A program made the translations under genes and the position numbers. From assembly GCF_949769195.1 (NCBI RefSeq), contig NZ_OX458333.1, positions 2,914,001-2,978,000 of the forward strand: a DNA stretch of 64,000 nucleotides, given 5' to 3'. The notes beneath the pieces were generated by a model, which was not told where the DNA came from, did no database searches, and saw only the letters and a program-made list of their open reading frames with translations. Shown here piece by piece: positions 51,044 to 59,579 of this stretch (the first letter of the stretch is position 1; every line of letters begins with the position of its first letter). The stretch is from Methylocaldum szegediense (GTDB taxonomy: Bacteria; Pseudomonadota; Gammaproteobacteria; Methylococcales; Methylococcaceae).

Positions 51044-51556
51044 ATGATGCACAAATTGGCAACGGTGGCCGCAGGCGCGGCGATGGTCTTTTGCTCGCTC
51101 TCTTACGCCGAAGAAGTCCAAGTGGAAATGAACAAGATCGATGAAACGGGAATCGGAGAGGCGATCGGAGTGATTGTTGCGGTGGATACGCCTGTTGGAT
51201 TGCAGTTGACTCCGAATCTGAAAGGCTTGCCGCCCGGGCCGCACGGCTTTCATGTTCACGAGTTCCCCGACTGTAATCCCAAGGAAAAAGACGGAAAACC
51301 AGTAGCGGGGCTCGCGGCAGGCGGTCACTTCGACCCCGAGAAAACTGGAAAACATGCGGGTCCCGAGGGAGATGGTCACGCAGGAGATCTACCAGTCCTC
51401 AAGGTGGCGCCTGATGGCACAGCCAAGGAAGCGGTCACCACCAAGCGATTGCATGTCGCCGATCTCAAAGGACGTTCACTGATGATCCATGCGGAGGACG
51501 ACAACTACGCTGACAAGCTGGGCGGAGCCCGCATCGCCTGTGGCGTCGTGAAATAA
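51044..51556 (+). CDS. sodC: Periplasmic Cu/Zn superoxide dismutase
   Basis: The protein is 170 residues with a signal peptide ending near SYA-EE (residue 22) and a CGGAGG site. Copper and zinc ligands are visible in GPHGFHVHEFPDC and GGHFDPEKTGKHAGPEGDGHAGDLP, and the last copper His in SLMIHAEDDNY. The catalytic Arg is in GGARIACGVV, and Cys residues in FPDC and IACG form the disulfide. It removes superoxide in the periplasm. The start may be either of two adjacent ATGs. It converges with pyrC'. Confidence 0.96.
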   Translation: MMHKLATVAAGAAMVFCSLSYAEEVQVEMNKIDETGIGEAIGVIVAVDTPVGLQLTPNLKGLPPGPHGFHVHEFPDCNPKEKDGKPVAGLAAGGHFDPEKTGKHAGPEGDGHAGDLPVLKVAPDGTAKEAVTTKRLHVADLKGRSLMIHAEDDNYADKLGGARIACGVVK

Positions 51557-51591
51557 CCGTGTTGCCGTCTTGTAAGAACGGGAGCGGTGTT

Positions 51592-52887
51592 TTATGGCTG
51601 GTCCGGCCGGGTTTCGAAAACCACCTGGCCGTCCAGTAGCGTACAAGTTACTCTGCCTTTGACTGTTTCCCCCCAGTAGGGCGTGTTCCGGCCGTTGCTT
51701 CGCCACGTGGAATCGTCGACCGTCCAAATGCGTTCAGGGTCGAAGATGCAAATGTCGGCCGGTGAACCAACGCTCAGAGCGCCTGCCCGAAGGCCCATGA
51801 TAGCTGCGGGACCATGTGTGAGGGCTGCAATGGCTTGACTCAATGAAAGAATTTCTTCGTCGACCAATCGCAGCGTCAAGGGGAGCAGCGTTTCCAACGA
51901 CGCCATGCCGGGCTCGGTGGACGGAAAAACGTCCAGCTTGGCGTCGGGTTCGTGGGGTTGATGGTCTGAACAGATCGCCGTGACCACGCCCGTCTTGAGA
52001 GCTTCACGGAGAGCGTCTCTATCGGCAAGGCTTCGCAGAGGCGGTCTGACGTGGCACATCGCGTTGAATCCGTCGACGTCCATCTCGGTTAGATGGAGCT
52101 GATGCGCGGCCACATCGGCACTGACGGGCGCGCCCTTTTCCCGTGCTCTGGCGATCATTCGGACGGCGCGCGCTGAGCTCAGTTGCGCGAAATGGACTCG
52201 GGTCTCGGTGTGCTCAATCAGCGCTAGGACCTGAGCGATAGCCACGGTCTCCGCAGCATCCGGAATTCCAGGCAAGCCTAAGCGGGTTGCCGTCGGCCCT
52301 TCGTGAACACAGCCTCGGTCAGCCAACCAAGGGTCTTCCGGGCGGATGACGATGAGAAGCTCGTGGCTGGCGGCGTATTCGAGTGCTCGGCGCAACACGA
52401 GAGTATTAGCCATCGGCGAGTTGGCATTGCTGAGCGCAACACAGCCGGCGCGCTTCAAAGCACTCATTTCGCTGAGGTCCTTGCCGTTAAGACCGCGGGT
52501 TAAGGCGCCTATGGGAAAAACTCTCAACTTACCAATGTGTTGCGCCTTTTCGCGAATCAGGTTGGCCACGGCGGGGGTGTCGATGACTGGATCGGTATCG
52601 GGAGGGCAGCAAAGGCTGGTGATCCCGCCCGCGGCGGCAGCTTCGCTTTCGCTGGCGATCCCCGCCTTATGTTCTTGGCCGGGCTCGCGCAGACGGGCAC
52701 AAAGATCGACGAAGCCGGGACATACGATATACCCCTCCGCGGGAATCGTTCGATCGGCTGTGAACCCGTCTGGTGCAGTCCCGAGTGCCACCACGCGCCC
52801 TTCGGCTAGGTAAAGATCCTGCGCTCCCTCGACCCCGTTCGAGGGATCAACCACATATCCGCCTTGGATGACGATGCGGTCGGTCAT
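51592..52887 (-). CDS. Dihydroorotase-like, catalytically inactive PyrC' (PyrX)
   Basis: This 431-residue amidohydrolase homologue overlaps pyrB by four bases (ATGA). The metal motif DxHxH of active dihydroorotase is D61-L-C63-A-R65 ([14 protein letters not shown]), so both histidines are lost. The later metal His is also replaced ([12 protein letters not shown] where HxxHxS is normal), while SDHQPH keeps its Asp. In Pseudomonas the equivalent pyrC' product has no activity but is needed to assemble the dodecameric aspartate transcarbamoylase with PyrB. The same structural role is expected here. An active dihydroorotase must be encoded elsewhere. Confidence 0.93.
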   Translation of the reverse strand: MTDRIVIQGGYVVDPSNGVEGAQDLYLAEGRVVALGTAPDGFTADRTIPAEGYIVCPGFVDLCARLREPGQEHKAGIASESEAAAAGGITSLCCPPDTDPVIDTPAVANLIREKAQHIGKLRVFPIGALTRGLNGKDLSEMSALKRAGCVALSNANSPMANTLVLRRALEYAASHELLIVIRPEDPWLADRGCVHEGPTATRLGLPGIPDAAETVAIAQVLALIEHTETRVHFAQLSSARAVRMIARAREKGAPVSADVAAHQLHLTEMDVDGFNAMCHVRPPLRSLADRDALREALKTGVVTAICSDHQPHEPDAKLDVFPSTEPGMASLETLLPLTLRLVDEEILSLSQAIAALTHGPAAIMGLRAGALSVGSPADICIFDPERIWTVDDSTWRSNGRNTPYWGETVKGRVTCTLLDGQVVFETRPDQP

Positions 52888-53879
52888 GCCGCCCTTTCTC
52901 CGGAGGGTGTTTCGAGATCGGGACGCATGGCCATGGATAGAATCGCCATGCGAACGGCAATCCCGTGGTCGACTTGCTTAAGAATGACGGAATGGGGTCC
53001 GTCGGCTACCTGCGAGTCGATTTCGACACCTCGATTGATGGGGCCGGGATGCATCACAATAACGTCCGGCTTGGCGCGGGCAAGGCGCTTTTCGGTCAGT
53101 CCGAAGCAGGCGAAATATTCGTGTTCGCTCGGAATGAAAGCTCCACTCATGCGCTCCCTCTGAAGACGTAGCATGATGATGACGTCCACATCCTCGAGGC
53201 CTCGGTCTAGGTCGTAAAACGTTTTGACGCCCAAGGTTTCGACCGCGGTCGGCAGCAGCGTCTTAGGCCCGATCACGCGTATCTCGGCGACGCCGAGTGT
53301 GTTCAGGGCATGAATCTCGGACCTGGCGACGCGGGAATGCAGAATGTCACCGACGATGGCGATTTTTAAATGCGAGAAACCGCCCTTTACTTTGCGGATG
53401 GTGAATACGTCCAGCATGGCCTGGGTCGGGTGGGCGTGGCGCCCGTCCCCGCCGTTGATGACACTGATATGTGGAGCGACATGGCGTGCTATGAAATGGG
53501 CCGCGCCGCTTTCCGCATGCCGAACTACGAACATGTCGACATGCATGGCTTCCAGATTGCGGATGGTGTCCAGCAGAGATTCGCCTTTTGAGGTGGCGGA
53601 CGTGGCGATGTTGAGATTGAGTACATCGGCCGAAAGCCGTTTTGCAGCCAGCTCGAAGGTCGTACGGGTGCGCGTGCTGTTTTCGAAGAACAGGTTGACT
53701 ACGGTCTTGCCGCGCAACAAAGGTACCTTCTTCACCGTCTGCTCGGTGACGCTGGCGAAAGACTCCGCCGTATCCATGATCTTGACCAGCAACTCGCGAC
53801 TCAAGCCCTCGACAGTAAGAAAGTGCTTCAGGCGTCCGTTCGAATCCAATTGAAGAGGGTCGGTCCGGATCGGATTCAT
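52884..53879 (-). CDS. pyrB: Aspartate carbamoyltransferase catalytic subunit
   Basis: The protein is 331 residues from the ATG at 53879, which overlaps the pyrR stop (ATGA). The carbamoyl-phosphate site is [19 protein letters not shown], and the aspartate loop is MLRLQRERM with [10 protein letters not shown]. It makes carbamoyl-aspartate in pyrimidine synthesis. It has the long class A-type N-terminal extension and no pyrI partner gene, so it probably assembles with the inactive PyrC' encoded next. Confidence 0.97.
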   Translation of the reverse strand: MNPIRTDPLQLDSNGRLKHFLTVEGLSRELLVKIMDTAESFASVTEQTVKKVPLLRGKTVVNLFFENSTRTRTTFELAAKRLSADVLNLNIATSATSKGESLLDTIRNLEAMHVDMFVVRHAESGAAHFIARHVAPHISVINGGDGRHAHPTQAMLDVFTIRKVKGGFSHLKIAIVGDILHSRVARSEIHALNTLGVAEIRVIGPKTLLPTAVETLGVKTFYDLDRGLEDVDVIIMLRLQRERMSGAFIPSEHEYFACFGLTEKRLARAKPDVIVMHPGPINRGVEIDSQVADGPHSVILKQVDHGIAVRMAILSMAMRPDLETPSGERAA

Positions 53880-54415
53880 GATGGCGAAGAAACTGAGTGG
53901 ATACGAAGCTTGAGTGGGCTGGGTCCACTGAGCGTAATGCGCTGGTCTGGGGAGAGCGCTATTGTACTCCCCACGCAATCCGGACGAATGGGAATTTGCC
54001 TTCCGTCGCGCTCGATCAGGACGCCTAGCAAAACCTGCGCGGGGCGGCCGTAATCGAAGATCTCGTTGAGCGCGGCACGGACGGTGCGGCCGGTATAGAA
54101 CACATCATCGATCAGCAATATGTTCCGACCCTCGACGCGAAACGGTAGAACGCTCGGCTTGACTTGGGGGTGCATGCCGGTGTGCGAAAAATCATCCCGG
54201 TAAAACGAGATATTCAAGAAGCCCAAGGGTTCCTTCAGTCCGAGCCGTGCGTGCAGGCGTTCGGCGATCCATGCTCCACCGGTGTGAATCCCGATCATAG
54301 CCGGGTTGGAAAAGCCGCGGCGGACCATTTCCTCGCGCAGAGAGATTTCCAGGCGGTCGAGCAACGGCTCGACCTGCAGATCCATCTGTGAGTCGCTATC
54401 GGACATGTTGGGCAT
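53876..54415 (-). CDS. pyrR: Pyrimidine operon regulator / uracil phosphoribosyltransferase PyrR
   Basis: This 179-residue type I phosphoribosyltransferase has the PRPP loop [20 protein letters not shown] and the RNA-binding-type segment [11 protein letters not shown]. In gammaproteobacteria PyrR lacks a clear attenuation target and may act as a weak UPRTase or a DNA-level regulator. It overlaps ruvX by up to 20 bases; the second Met at 54406 is an alternative start. Confidence 0.94.
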   Translation of the reverse strand: MPNMSDSDSQMDLQVEPLLDRLEISLREEMVRRGFSNPAMIGIHTGGAWIAERLHARLGLKEPLGFLNISFYRDDFSHTGMHPQVKPSVLPFRVEGRNILLIDDVFYTGRTVRAALNEIFDYGRPAQVLLGVLIERDGRQIPIRPDCVGSTIALSPDQRITLSGPSPLKLRIHSVSSPS

Positions 54416-54869
54416 CCTTTTCGGCGGTGTGAGCCAGCCAGGTCTGGAGAATCAACTGAGCGGCAATTTCGTCCTTAACATCGGCAAAATGCGTAGACCG
54501 TTTCGAACGCCTTCGATAGAAAATCTCGCGGGATTCACGAGTGGATAGAGTTTCGTCCATGGTGTGGACCGGTAGGTGATAGCGGCTTTCCAATTGACGA
54601 CAGAAGCGCCGAATAGGTTCTACGATCGGGTTTTCTTCACCTTCGGGATTATAGGGCAAACCCACCACGAATGCCGACGGACGCCAGGTCTGAACCAAGC
54701 GGGATACCGCATCCCATAAGGCTTTTTTGCTGGTTACGCGTATCGTTTCGAGGGCCGTCGCCGTGCCCGTCACGCGCTGGCCTACGGCTACACCGATATT
54801 TTTTTCGCCGAAGTCGAAGCCGAGATACGTGGACTCATTCGTTTTACGACTCGTGGAGTCAAAATCCAT
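54396..54869 (-). CDS. ruvX: Holliday-junction resolvase-like RuvX (YqgF)
   Basis: This 157-residue RNase H-fold nuclease opens with YLGFDFGEKNIGVAVGQRVTGTA (catalytic Asp) and has the second acidic segment VGLPYNPEGEENP and DETLSTRES. The essential family is best supported for processing of pre-16S rRNA 5' ends, with possible recombination roles. It starts three bases after yqgE, and both genes are paired in nearly all gammaproteobacteria. Confidence 0.94.
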   Translation of the reverse strand: MDFDSTSRKTNESTYLGFDFGEKNIGVAVGQRVTGTATALETIRVTSKKALWDAVSRLVQTWRPSAFVVGLPYNPEGEENPIVEPIRRFCRQLESRYHLPVHTMDETLSTRESREIFYRRRSKRSTHFADVKDEIAAQLILQTWLAHTAEKDAQHVR

Positions 54870-54872
54870 GAA

Positions 54873-55445
54873 CTACCCGTGTCCCGCTTGAGAGGTGAGA
54901 AGCGAGATATCGATTCCCATCAGCTCGGCGGCGGCTTTCCAGCGCTGTGCAGGTGCGTAGTCGAACATAATGGACTCGTCGGCAGGAGCGCTGAGCCAGG
55001 AATTCTCGACAATCTCCCTTTCGAGTTGTCCTTTTTCCCAGCCAGCATAGCCCAGAGCTACTAAGACTCTTCGGGGGCCTTCGCCGACACTCAGCGCTTC
55101 CAAGATGTCGCGGGAGGTCGTCAGAGAAATGGAATCCGACACCCTCAGGGTAGAATTCCAGTTACCGCAGGACTCGTGGAGCACGAAGCCGCGCTCGGCC
55201 TGCACCGGGCCTCCGAAATAAACCGGCATTTGGCCAATAGTCTCATTGCGTACATCGATGTCCATCTGTTGCATCACCTCACCCAAGGTGAGGTCGGACG
55301 GACGGTTGATAATGATACCTAATGCACCTTCAGGACCATGCTGGCAGAGATAAGTGACGGTGCGGGCGAAAAACGGGTCCGTCAAGCCCGGCATGGCGAT
55401 GAGAAAGCTGTTGGTCAGATTCGCGGTCACGTCAATCATGCTCAT
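54873..55445 (-). CDS. yqgE: YqgE/AlgH family protein
   Basis: The 190-residue protein has the family signatures NSFLIAMPGLTDPFFARTVTYLCQH, GALGIIINRPSDLTLGEVM and PVYFGGPVQAERGFVLH. The structure is known in other bacteria but the biochemical role is not; a transcription-regulator name (AlgH) is historical. It links the signalling block upstream with ruvX-pyrRBC' downstream. Confidence 0.93.
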   Translation of the reverse strand: MSMIDVTANLTNSFLIAMPGLTDPFFARTVTYLCQHGPEGALGIIINRPSDLTLGEVMQQMDIDVRNETIGQMPVYFGGPVQAERGFVLHESCGNWNSTLRVSDSISLTTSRDILEALSVGEGPRRVLVALGYAGWEKGQLEREIVENSWLSAPADESIMFDYAPAQRWKAAAELMGIDISLLTSQAGHG

Positions 55446-55475
55446 AGTATCGAGGTAGACCGGCGAGCCTGCAAG

Positions 55476-56222
55476 TCAGTTCACGAAGGTATCCATAAGA
55501 TCGATCATAAATTCCATCTCTTCTTCGTCGACAGGTTCCCAGCGGGAAATCTTGAGCGCTGCGAGAACGCTTCCGCCCTTGTCATTCTCGGACATGGCGA
55601 GCAGCGCGTCTAGTAGCCGATCGCGCCGATCCGCAATTCTCGGCCCTATCATCAGCGCGTGGTGTACGACCTGAATCTGACTCCTCACCAGTGCCCGGAG
55701 TTGCTTGCGTATGACTGAGGAGAGATCGTCGAAAGCCTCGGCGAGAAAAATACCGGCATCGCAGTTACCGTTGACCAGCTTCTTGGCGACCAAGACGTAG
55801 GAGTCGCAGACATCCGTTTCGATGTTCGAAGCGTCGAGATCGGCCGGCTCCAGCATGATCATGCCCATCATGTTCACGTCCGGATCCTCGGTGATCGCGA
55901 GCTTAATCGAGCCTGGCAAGTCCTCGACATCACGATAGGGACTTTCAGCGTTCACTGCGATGACGGCTTCGTCCGCCTTGCCTTCAGGCTTGACCAGGGG
56001 CTTGAAGCCTTTTTCCCGGACGAGCATGGCGGCGTCGTAAGGATTGGCGTAAATGAGATCTATCTGGTCGGAACGAATCGCGTCCCGCTGACTGTGGAAG
56101 TCGTCGAACAACTGCAAATGAAAGGCTTCGTCCAACGCCTTTTGCAGCCAAGTATTAAAAATGAACCAGCCCGACAGGTGCTCCGGGGTGAAGTCTGGGC
56201 TCACCGTGAAAACATACGGCAT
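55476..56222 (-). CDS. PhnD/SsuA-like periplasmic-binding-protein fold without signal peptide
   Basis: The protein is 248 residues starting MPYVFTVSPDFTPEHLSGWFIFNTWL behind a GAGGA site. It resembles phosphonate/phosphite-type substrate-binding proteins (RSDQIDLIYANPYDAAMLVREKGFKPLVKP, then LPGSIKLAITEDPDVNMMG). There is no signal peptide or lipobox, so it should stay in the cytoplasm. No ABC permease or ATPase is nearby. It ends an operon of PAS, roadblock and GTPase genes, so a ligand-sensing role in that pathway is plausible. The ligand is unknown. Confidence 0.75.
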   Translation of the reverse strand: MPYVFTVSPDFTPEHLSGWFIFNTWLQKALDEAFHLQLFDDFHSQRDAIRSDQIDLIYANPYDAAMLVREKGFKPLVKPEGKADEAVIAVNAESPYRDVEDLPGSIKLAITEDPDVNMMGMIMLEPADLDASNIETDVCDSYVLVAKKLVNGNCDAGIFLAEAFDDLSSVIRKQLRALVRSQIQVVHHALMIGPRIADRRDRLLDALLAMSENDKGGSVLAALKISRWEPVDEEEMEFMIDLMDTFVN

Positions 56223-56250
56223 GGCGATAGTCCTCGTGGAATTGGGACGC

Positions 56251-56724
56251 TCAGAACATCGTGGGATAGAGGCGCACGCATTCGGCGATTTTCTGCCGAG
56301 AGGGCTTGCGTCGAACCGAGGTGTAGCCGATGATCCGGGCGTTTCGGATATTGGGGATGACGGTGGCTTTCACCCAATAGTAACCGCCGTCTTTGCGCAG
56401 GTTTTTGACGTAGCCCTGCCATTTCTCCCCGCGCTTTACGGTTTCCCAAAGATCTGCGAAAGCCGCAGGCGGCATGTCGGGATGGCGCAGAATGTAATGC
56501 GGTGCGCCGATCAATTCCTCCCTGGAATATCCGGACATGTCCACGAAGGACTGGTTAACATGTGTGATGATCCCGGCCGGATCGGTCCGCGAAACGATCA
56601 AGCGACCGTCCGGATACGGCGACTCGATATCTGTTACCAACACTTTCCGGCGGGTTCCGTCGAAATAGACGAGGGTATGTTCGCGATAGGGTCCGACGAC
56701 GTCTTCAGGCTTCATGTCTTGCAT
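56251..56724 (-). CDS. Stand-alone PAS-domain protein (Aer-type)
   Basis: The protein is 157 residues with a GGAGG site. One PAS domain of the Aer redox-sensor type (about 40-145) contains TDPAGIITHVNQSFVDMSGYSREELIGAPHYILRHPDMPPAAF and W-x-G-YVKNLRKDGGYYWVKATVIP. In Aer-type PAS domains this pocket binds FAD. No output domain is attached, so signal transfer must be by protein contacts with its operon partners. Confidence 0.88.
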   Translation of the reverse strand: MQDMKPEDVVGPYREHTLVYFDGTRRKVLVTDIESPYPDGRLIVSRTDPAGIITHVNQSFVDMSGYSREELIGAPHYILRHPDMPPAAFADLWETVKRGEKWQGYVKNLRKDGGYYWVKATVIPNIRNARIIGYTSVRRKPSRQKIAECVRLYPTMF

Positions 56725-56764
56725 GGCGGCCTCCTGGGAAAGCGATAGAAAGTCGAACCGATTA

Positions 56765-57127
56765 TCAGATCAAACCGGCTATGGTTTCGGCCGCCCGCTT
56801 GACGTCGAGAAAAATCAAACCTAGTTTGGCATTCGGCTTGGCCATCACGGTCAACACGGCTTCCTTGCCCGCGTATGTCATCAGTACGTATCCCTTGTCG
56901 CCTTTGATCAACACTTGTTCAAGCGTACCCCGAGACAACTCCTGGGCGGTGCGATCACCCAGGGACAGCATGGCGGCGCTCATGGCGCCCACCCGGTCCT
57001 CGTCCAGGTTCTGGGGCAATACGGCTGCCATCATCAAGCCGTCGGTGGAAATCACGCCGGACGCTTCGATGTCGGCCGAGGTGCCGTTCAATTCACTTAG
57101 GATGGATGTCAACATTTCTGCACGCAT
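56765..57127 (-). CDS. Roadblock/LC7-domain protein
   Basis: The protein is 120 residues: a single roadblock/LC7 domain from LTSILSELNGTSADIEASGVISTDGLMMAAVLP to VLTVMAKPNAKLGLIFLDVKRAAETI. It belongs to the MglB/longin-like class that binds Ras-like GTPases and often acts as their GAP. It lies in the same operon as the small GTPase at 57828-58370. Confidence 0.92.
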   Translation of the reverse strand: MRAEMLTSILSELNGTSADIEASGVISTDGLMMAAVLPQNLDEDRVGAMSAAMLSLGDRTAQELSRGTLEQVLIKGDKGYVLMTYAGKEAVLTVMAKPNAKLGLIFLDVKRAAETIAGLI

Positions 57128-57186
57128 ACTGAACCTCGCTCAGAGTTTCGGATGATTTCAGGAAAAATCCTTTTAAATTCACGGTT

Positions 57187-57831
57187 TCAGGCGCCGACGC
57201 CGGCGTACCGGCGGCTCAGCGCCCAGACCAACGTAACGAAGGCCGGCGTGTTGAACCTCGGCATCCCCGCGGCGACGAGTACGAATCGCTCTTTGCCCAA
57301 ATAAAGAGGCCAAAATCCCATTTTGCTGTTGCCGGCGGAGTCCACGACCGACCAGGCACTCGAATTGAGTCCCAAGTTGTTGAGCAGAAGACCGGAGCGC
57401 CGTTCATGCAGATTGGCCAGATCGGCACTGAGCGCCGAAAGCTCCTCGGCGACCTCATGAGGAAAGCCGTGGGTTGCGAGATAAAACCCTTGGGTGTCGG
57501 CCAAGAGCACCTTGGCTTGGCTGCTGAGTTCGCTTAAAAGGCCCGGCAGAATTTCGGAAAGAGGCTGGTTCGGACATCTCAGAGGTTCTTTCAAACCTTG
57601 CAGCAGTCTAGCTTCTTGCGCGTGGTGAAGCATAGCGTAAGCCCGTTCGGGATCCTCCATGGCCGACCAATCTTTGAGGCCGGCCAAAGTCAGCGCGGGG
57701 CTGGACTCCATTTGCAGCAAGCTTCTAATAAGGCGCCTGGCCGGGCTGTGCGCCCTGGTCGTCACCGCATGGTAGGCGCCGCCCGGGGTGGGATGCAGAT
57801 AAAGGTGCTCCGCGAGCTTGTAGTCCTTCAT
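57187..57831 (-). CDS. Second roadblock-like protein of the GTPase operon
   Basis: The protein is 214 residues from the ATG at 57831, which overlaps the GTPase stop (ATGA). The N-terminal half looks like a helical effector part (LAEHLYLHPTPGGAYHAV...). The C-terminal half (about 105-214: LLADTQGFYLATHGFPHEVAEELSALSADLANLHERRSG, then KMGFWPLYLGKERFVLVAAG) has the alternating pattern of a roadblock/LC7 domain. The assignment is weaker than for the neighbour. Two different roadblock proteins beside one GTPase would allow a heteromeric regulator. Confidence 0.7.
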   Translation of the reverse strand: MKDYKLAEHLYLHPTPGGAYHAVTTRAHSPARRLIRSLLQMESSPALTLAGLKDWSAMEDPERAYAMLHHAQEARLLQGLKEPLRCPNQPLSEILPGLLSELSSQAKVLLADTQGFYLATHGFPHEVAEELSALSADLANLHERRSGLLLNNLGLNSSAWSVVDSAGNSKMGFWPLYLGKERFVLVAAGMPRFNTPAFVTLVWALSRRYAGVGA

Positions 57832-58370
57832 TGATCCTCCAAGCCGGGATCGATGGAGTAAAGCAAGGCCTGCACTAGAAGAGAAACGTCTTTCTTGCGA
57901 CGGGCGTCGACTTCGAAGATCGGCGGGTTGAGACCAGTTCCCACAAATTGTTTGTGATAATCCGATAAAACTGGTGTCGCGCGGATATCCATCTGGGTGA
58001 CGCCTACTACTAGGCTTGTGTCTTTGATAAAACCGCTGAATTTGTTCAAGAAAAAGCGGAGATCCTGAAACGGGTCTGCACGAGTGTTGTCGAGCAGCAG
58101 GACTAAGCCGATTCCGCCAGTGGTGAGGATGTCCCACATGAAATCGAACCGTTCCTGGCCAGGGGTTCCGTACAGATGGATTTTCTCGCCGCCAGGCAGG
58201 ATCATCACCCCGTAGTCCAGGGCAACGGTAGTCGACCCTTTCCGGTTCTTGGTCATATCGGTGGCCAATTCGTCCGTTTTGATCGGCGGTACGTCACTGA
58301 TCGAGGTGATGGCGGTCGTTTTCCCGGCGCCGACCGGACCGGTGAAAATGATTTTGTTGTACTGAATCAC
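57828..58370 (-). CDS. Small Ras-like GTPase (MglA/COG2229-type)
   Basis: The protein is 180 residues, starting at a GTG (58370). G1 is FTGPVGAGKTTAITSI, G3 is LYGTPGQERFDFMWDIL (YGTPGQ instead of DTAGQ), and G4 is VGVTQMD (TQMD instead of NKxD). This fits the bacterial GTPases that are found with roadblock proteins. MglA-type proteins act as polarity switches, controlling where motility machinery such as type IV pili works. The target here is not shown. Confidence 0.9.
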   Translation of the reverse strand: MIQYNKIIFTGPVGAGKTTAITSISDVPPIKTDELATDMTKNRKGSTTVALDYGVMILPGGEKIHLYGTPGQERFDFMWDILTTGGIGLVLLLDNTRADPFQDLRFFLNKFSGFIKDTSLVVGVTQMDIRATPVLSDYHKQFVGTGLNPPIFEVDARRKKDVSLLVQALLYSIDPGLEDQ

Positions 58371-58388
58371 GATTCGATTCCGCTCCCG

Positions 58389-59579
58389 TTAAGACATTCT
58401 CAAATGTTTCAAAATCTTCCCGAGAAAAGAGATGCGCTCCGGTTCCGGTCTCGGCGGCGGAGCTTCCACGCGGTCGGCTTGCCGCTTAGGCCGCTGTTCA
58501 ATGAGGCGCAGGGCATGAGCGGCGCTGACGAACGCAAACACGTACTGCTGCCGTATCCCTAGGCTCTGCGCCGCCTCGCAAACTGTATGCGAGCCCTGGC
58601 ACAACAGTGCGGCGATTCGCATGGTGTGCGGGATCAAGAGGAAGCGAGTCAGATTGGGCCAATGTTTCAGGACGATCTCGCGCTCGAGCGAGATATCCAC
58701 GGGAATTTTTCCTTTCGAGGTCCAGATCGCCATTTTCCATAGGAATGCATCCAGCGGGATTAAGCGTTCCGGATCGACTGGAGTCTCGCTGGGGTCGATC
58801 GGGGTCACCTTCAAATCCTTGACGGTTTGCGCGTGTGCTCTGCCGATGTCCATATGTGCAAGATTGTTGATGCGAAGCCCACAAGCTGCGCGTAGTTGCG
58901 CGTCGTCGGCATCGATCCACAAGCGTCGAGTCTGCGGGAACACGACGAGCGGCTTCCACGGCGTCTCCACTCGCAAAGCTTGCTGACGCGACAAGGCGAG
59001 CGCGCAGGCGGATTCGAAGCAGCCTTGAAGATACTCCCTTGGGTCGTAGCGCACGGCTGCCACCTGCGTCGGGTTGGCGGGATCGATATCGTCGCGGACC
59101 CCCAGATAACTCAGGAAGCTTTGTTCGTCCATTAGGGCCGCCACTTTGGATACGGATCCGTCTGGCTTTTCGACCGCGGCGACGGTTCGAAGCGGGATCG
59201 TATCGGGCTCCGATTTAGCCCTCTCGGCTTCCTTCGACCGGCGGCTTTCCAGAATTTCCCGAACGCGCCGGATCGCCTGCAGCATACTTTCGGTTTGAAC
59301 GGGTTTTTTGACGAAGACCTCCTCCGGCGAGGACGTGCAGTCGTTTAGAGCAAGTAGGATGCGCACCCGATCGGGATGGATCTTTCGTTCCCGTTCGAGC
59401 AGTTCGGTAGCTCGCTGCACGTCCATGTCGATTAGGCAGGCGTCCGCAGCTTGTCCGTCGCTGACCAACTCGGCCTGCTTGCGACAAGGGCCTTGCAAGA
59501 ACATCCTGAACAGTTTCACGGTGCGCTCATCCATCCCTTGAAACGCTAGCCGTAATGGCACCATGGCTAAATCGGTCAT
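58389..59579 (-). CDS. Degenerate receiver-like protein with helical C-terminus, unrecognised family
   Basis: The protein is 396 residues from the ATG at 59579, overlapping the upstream stop (ATGA). The first ~110 residues follow the receiver fold: LRLAFQGMDERTVKLFRMFL, ADACLIDMD (Asp at the phospho-acceptor strand), and EEVFVKKPVQTESMLQAIRRV (the Lys-Pro of receivers). The middle (165-300) and the winged-helix-like part near 330-370 (TMRIAALLCQGSHTVCEAAQSLGIRQQYVFAFVSAAHALRLI) are not familiar. It may be a scaffold or regulator of the adjacent GTPase. Confidence 0.6.
   Translation of the reverse strand: MTDLAMVPLRLAFQGMDERTVKLFRMFLQGPCRKQAELVSDGQAADACLIDMDVQRATELLERERKIHPDRVRILLALNDCTSSPEEVFVKKPVQTESMLQAIRRVREILESRRSKEAERAKSEPDTIPLRTVAAVEKPDGSVSKVAALMDEQSFLSYLGVRDDIDPANPTQVAAVRYDPREYLQGCFESACALALSRQQALRVETPWKPLVVFPQTRRLWIDADDAQLRAACGLRINNLAHMDIGRAHAQTVKDLKVTPIDPSETPVDPERLIPLDAFLWKMAIWTSKGKIPVDISLEREIVLKHWPNLTRFLLIPHTMRIAALLCQGSHTVCEAAQSLGIRQQYVFAFVSAAHALRLIEQRPKRQADRVEAPPPRPEPERISFLGKILKHLRMS

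Noticed and set aside
51700-51715. CCACGTGG core as a possible parS site
   Set aside because: It lies inside pyrC' and lacks the flanking GTTT/AAAC of the ParB site; only the CACGTG centre matches.
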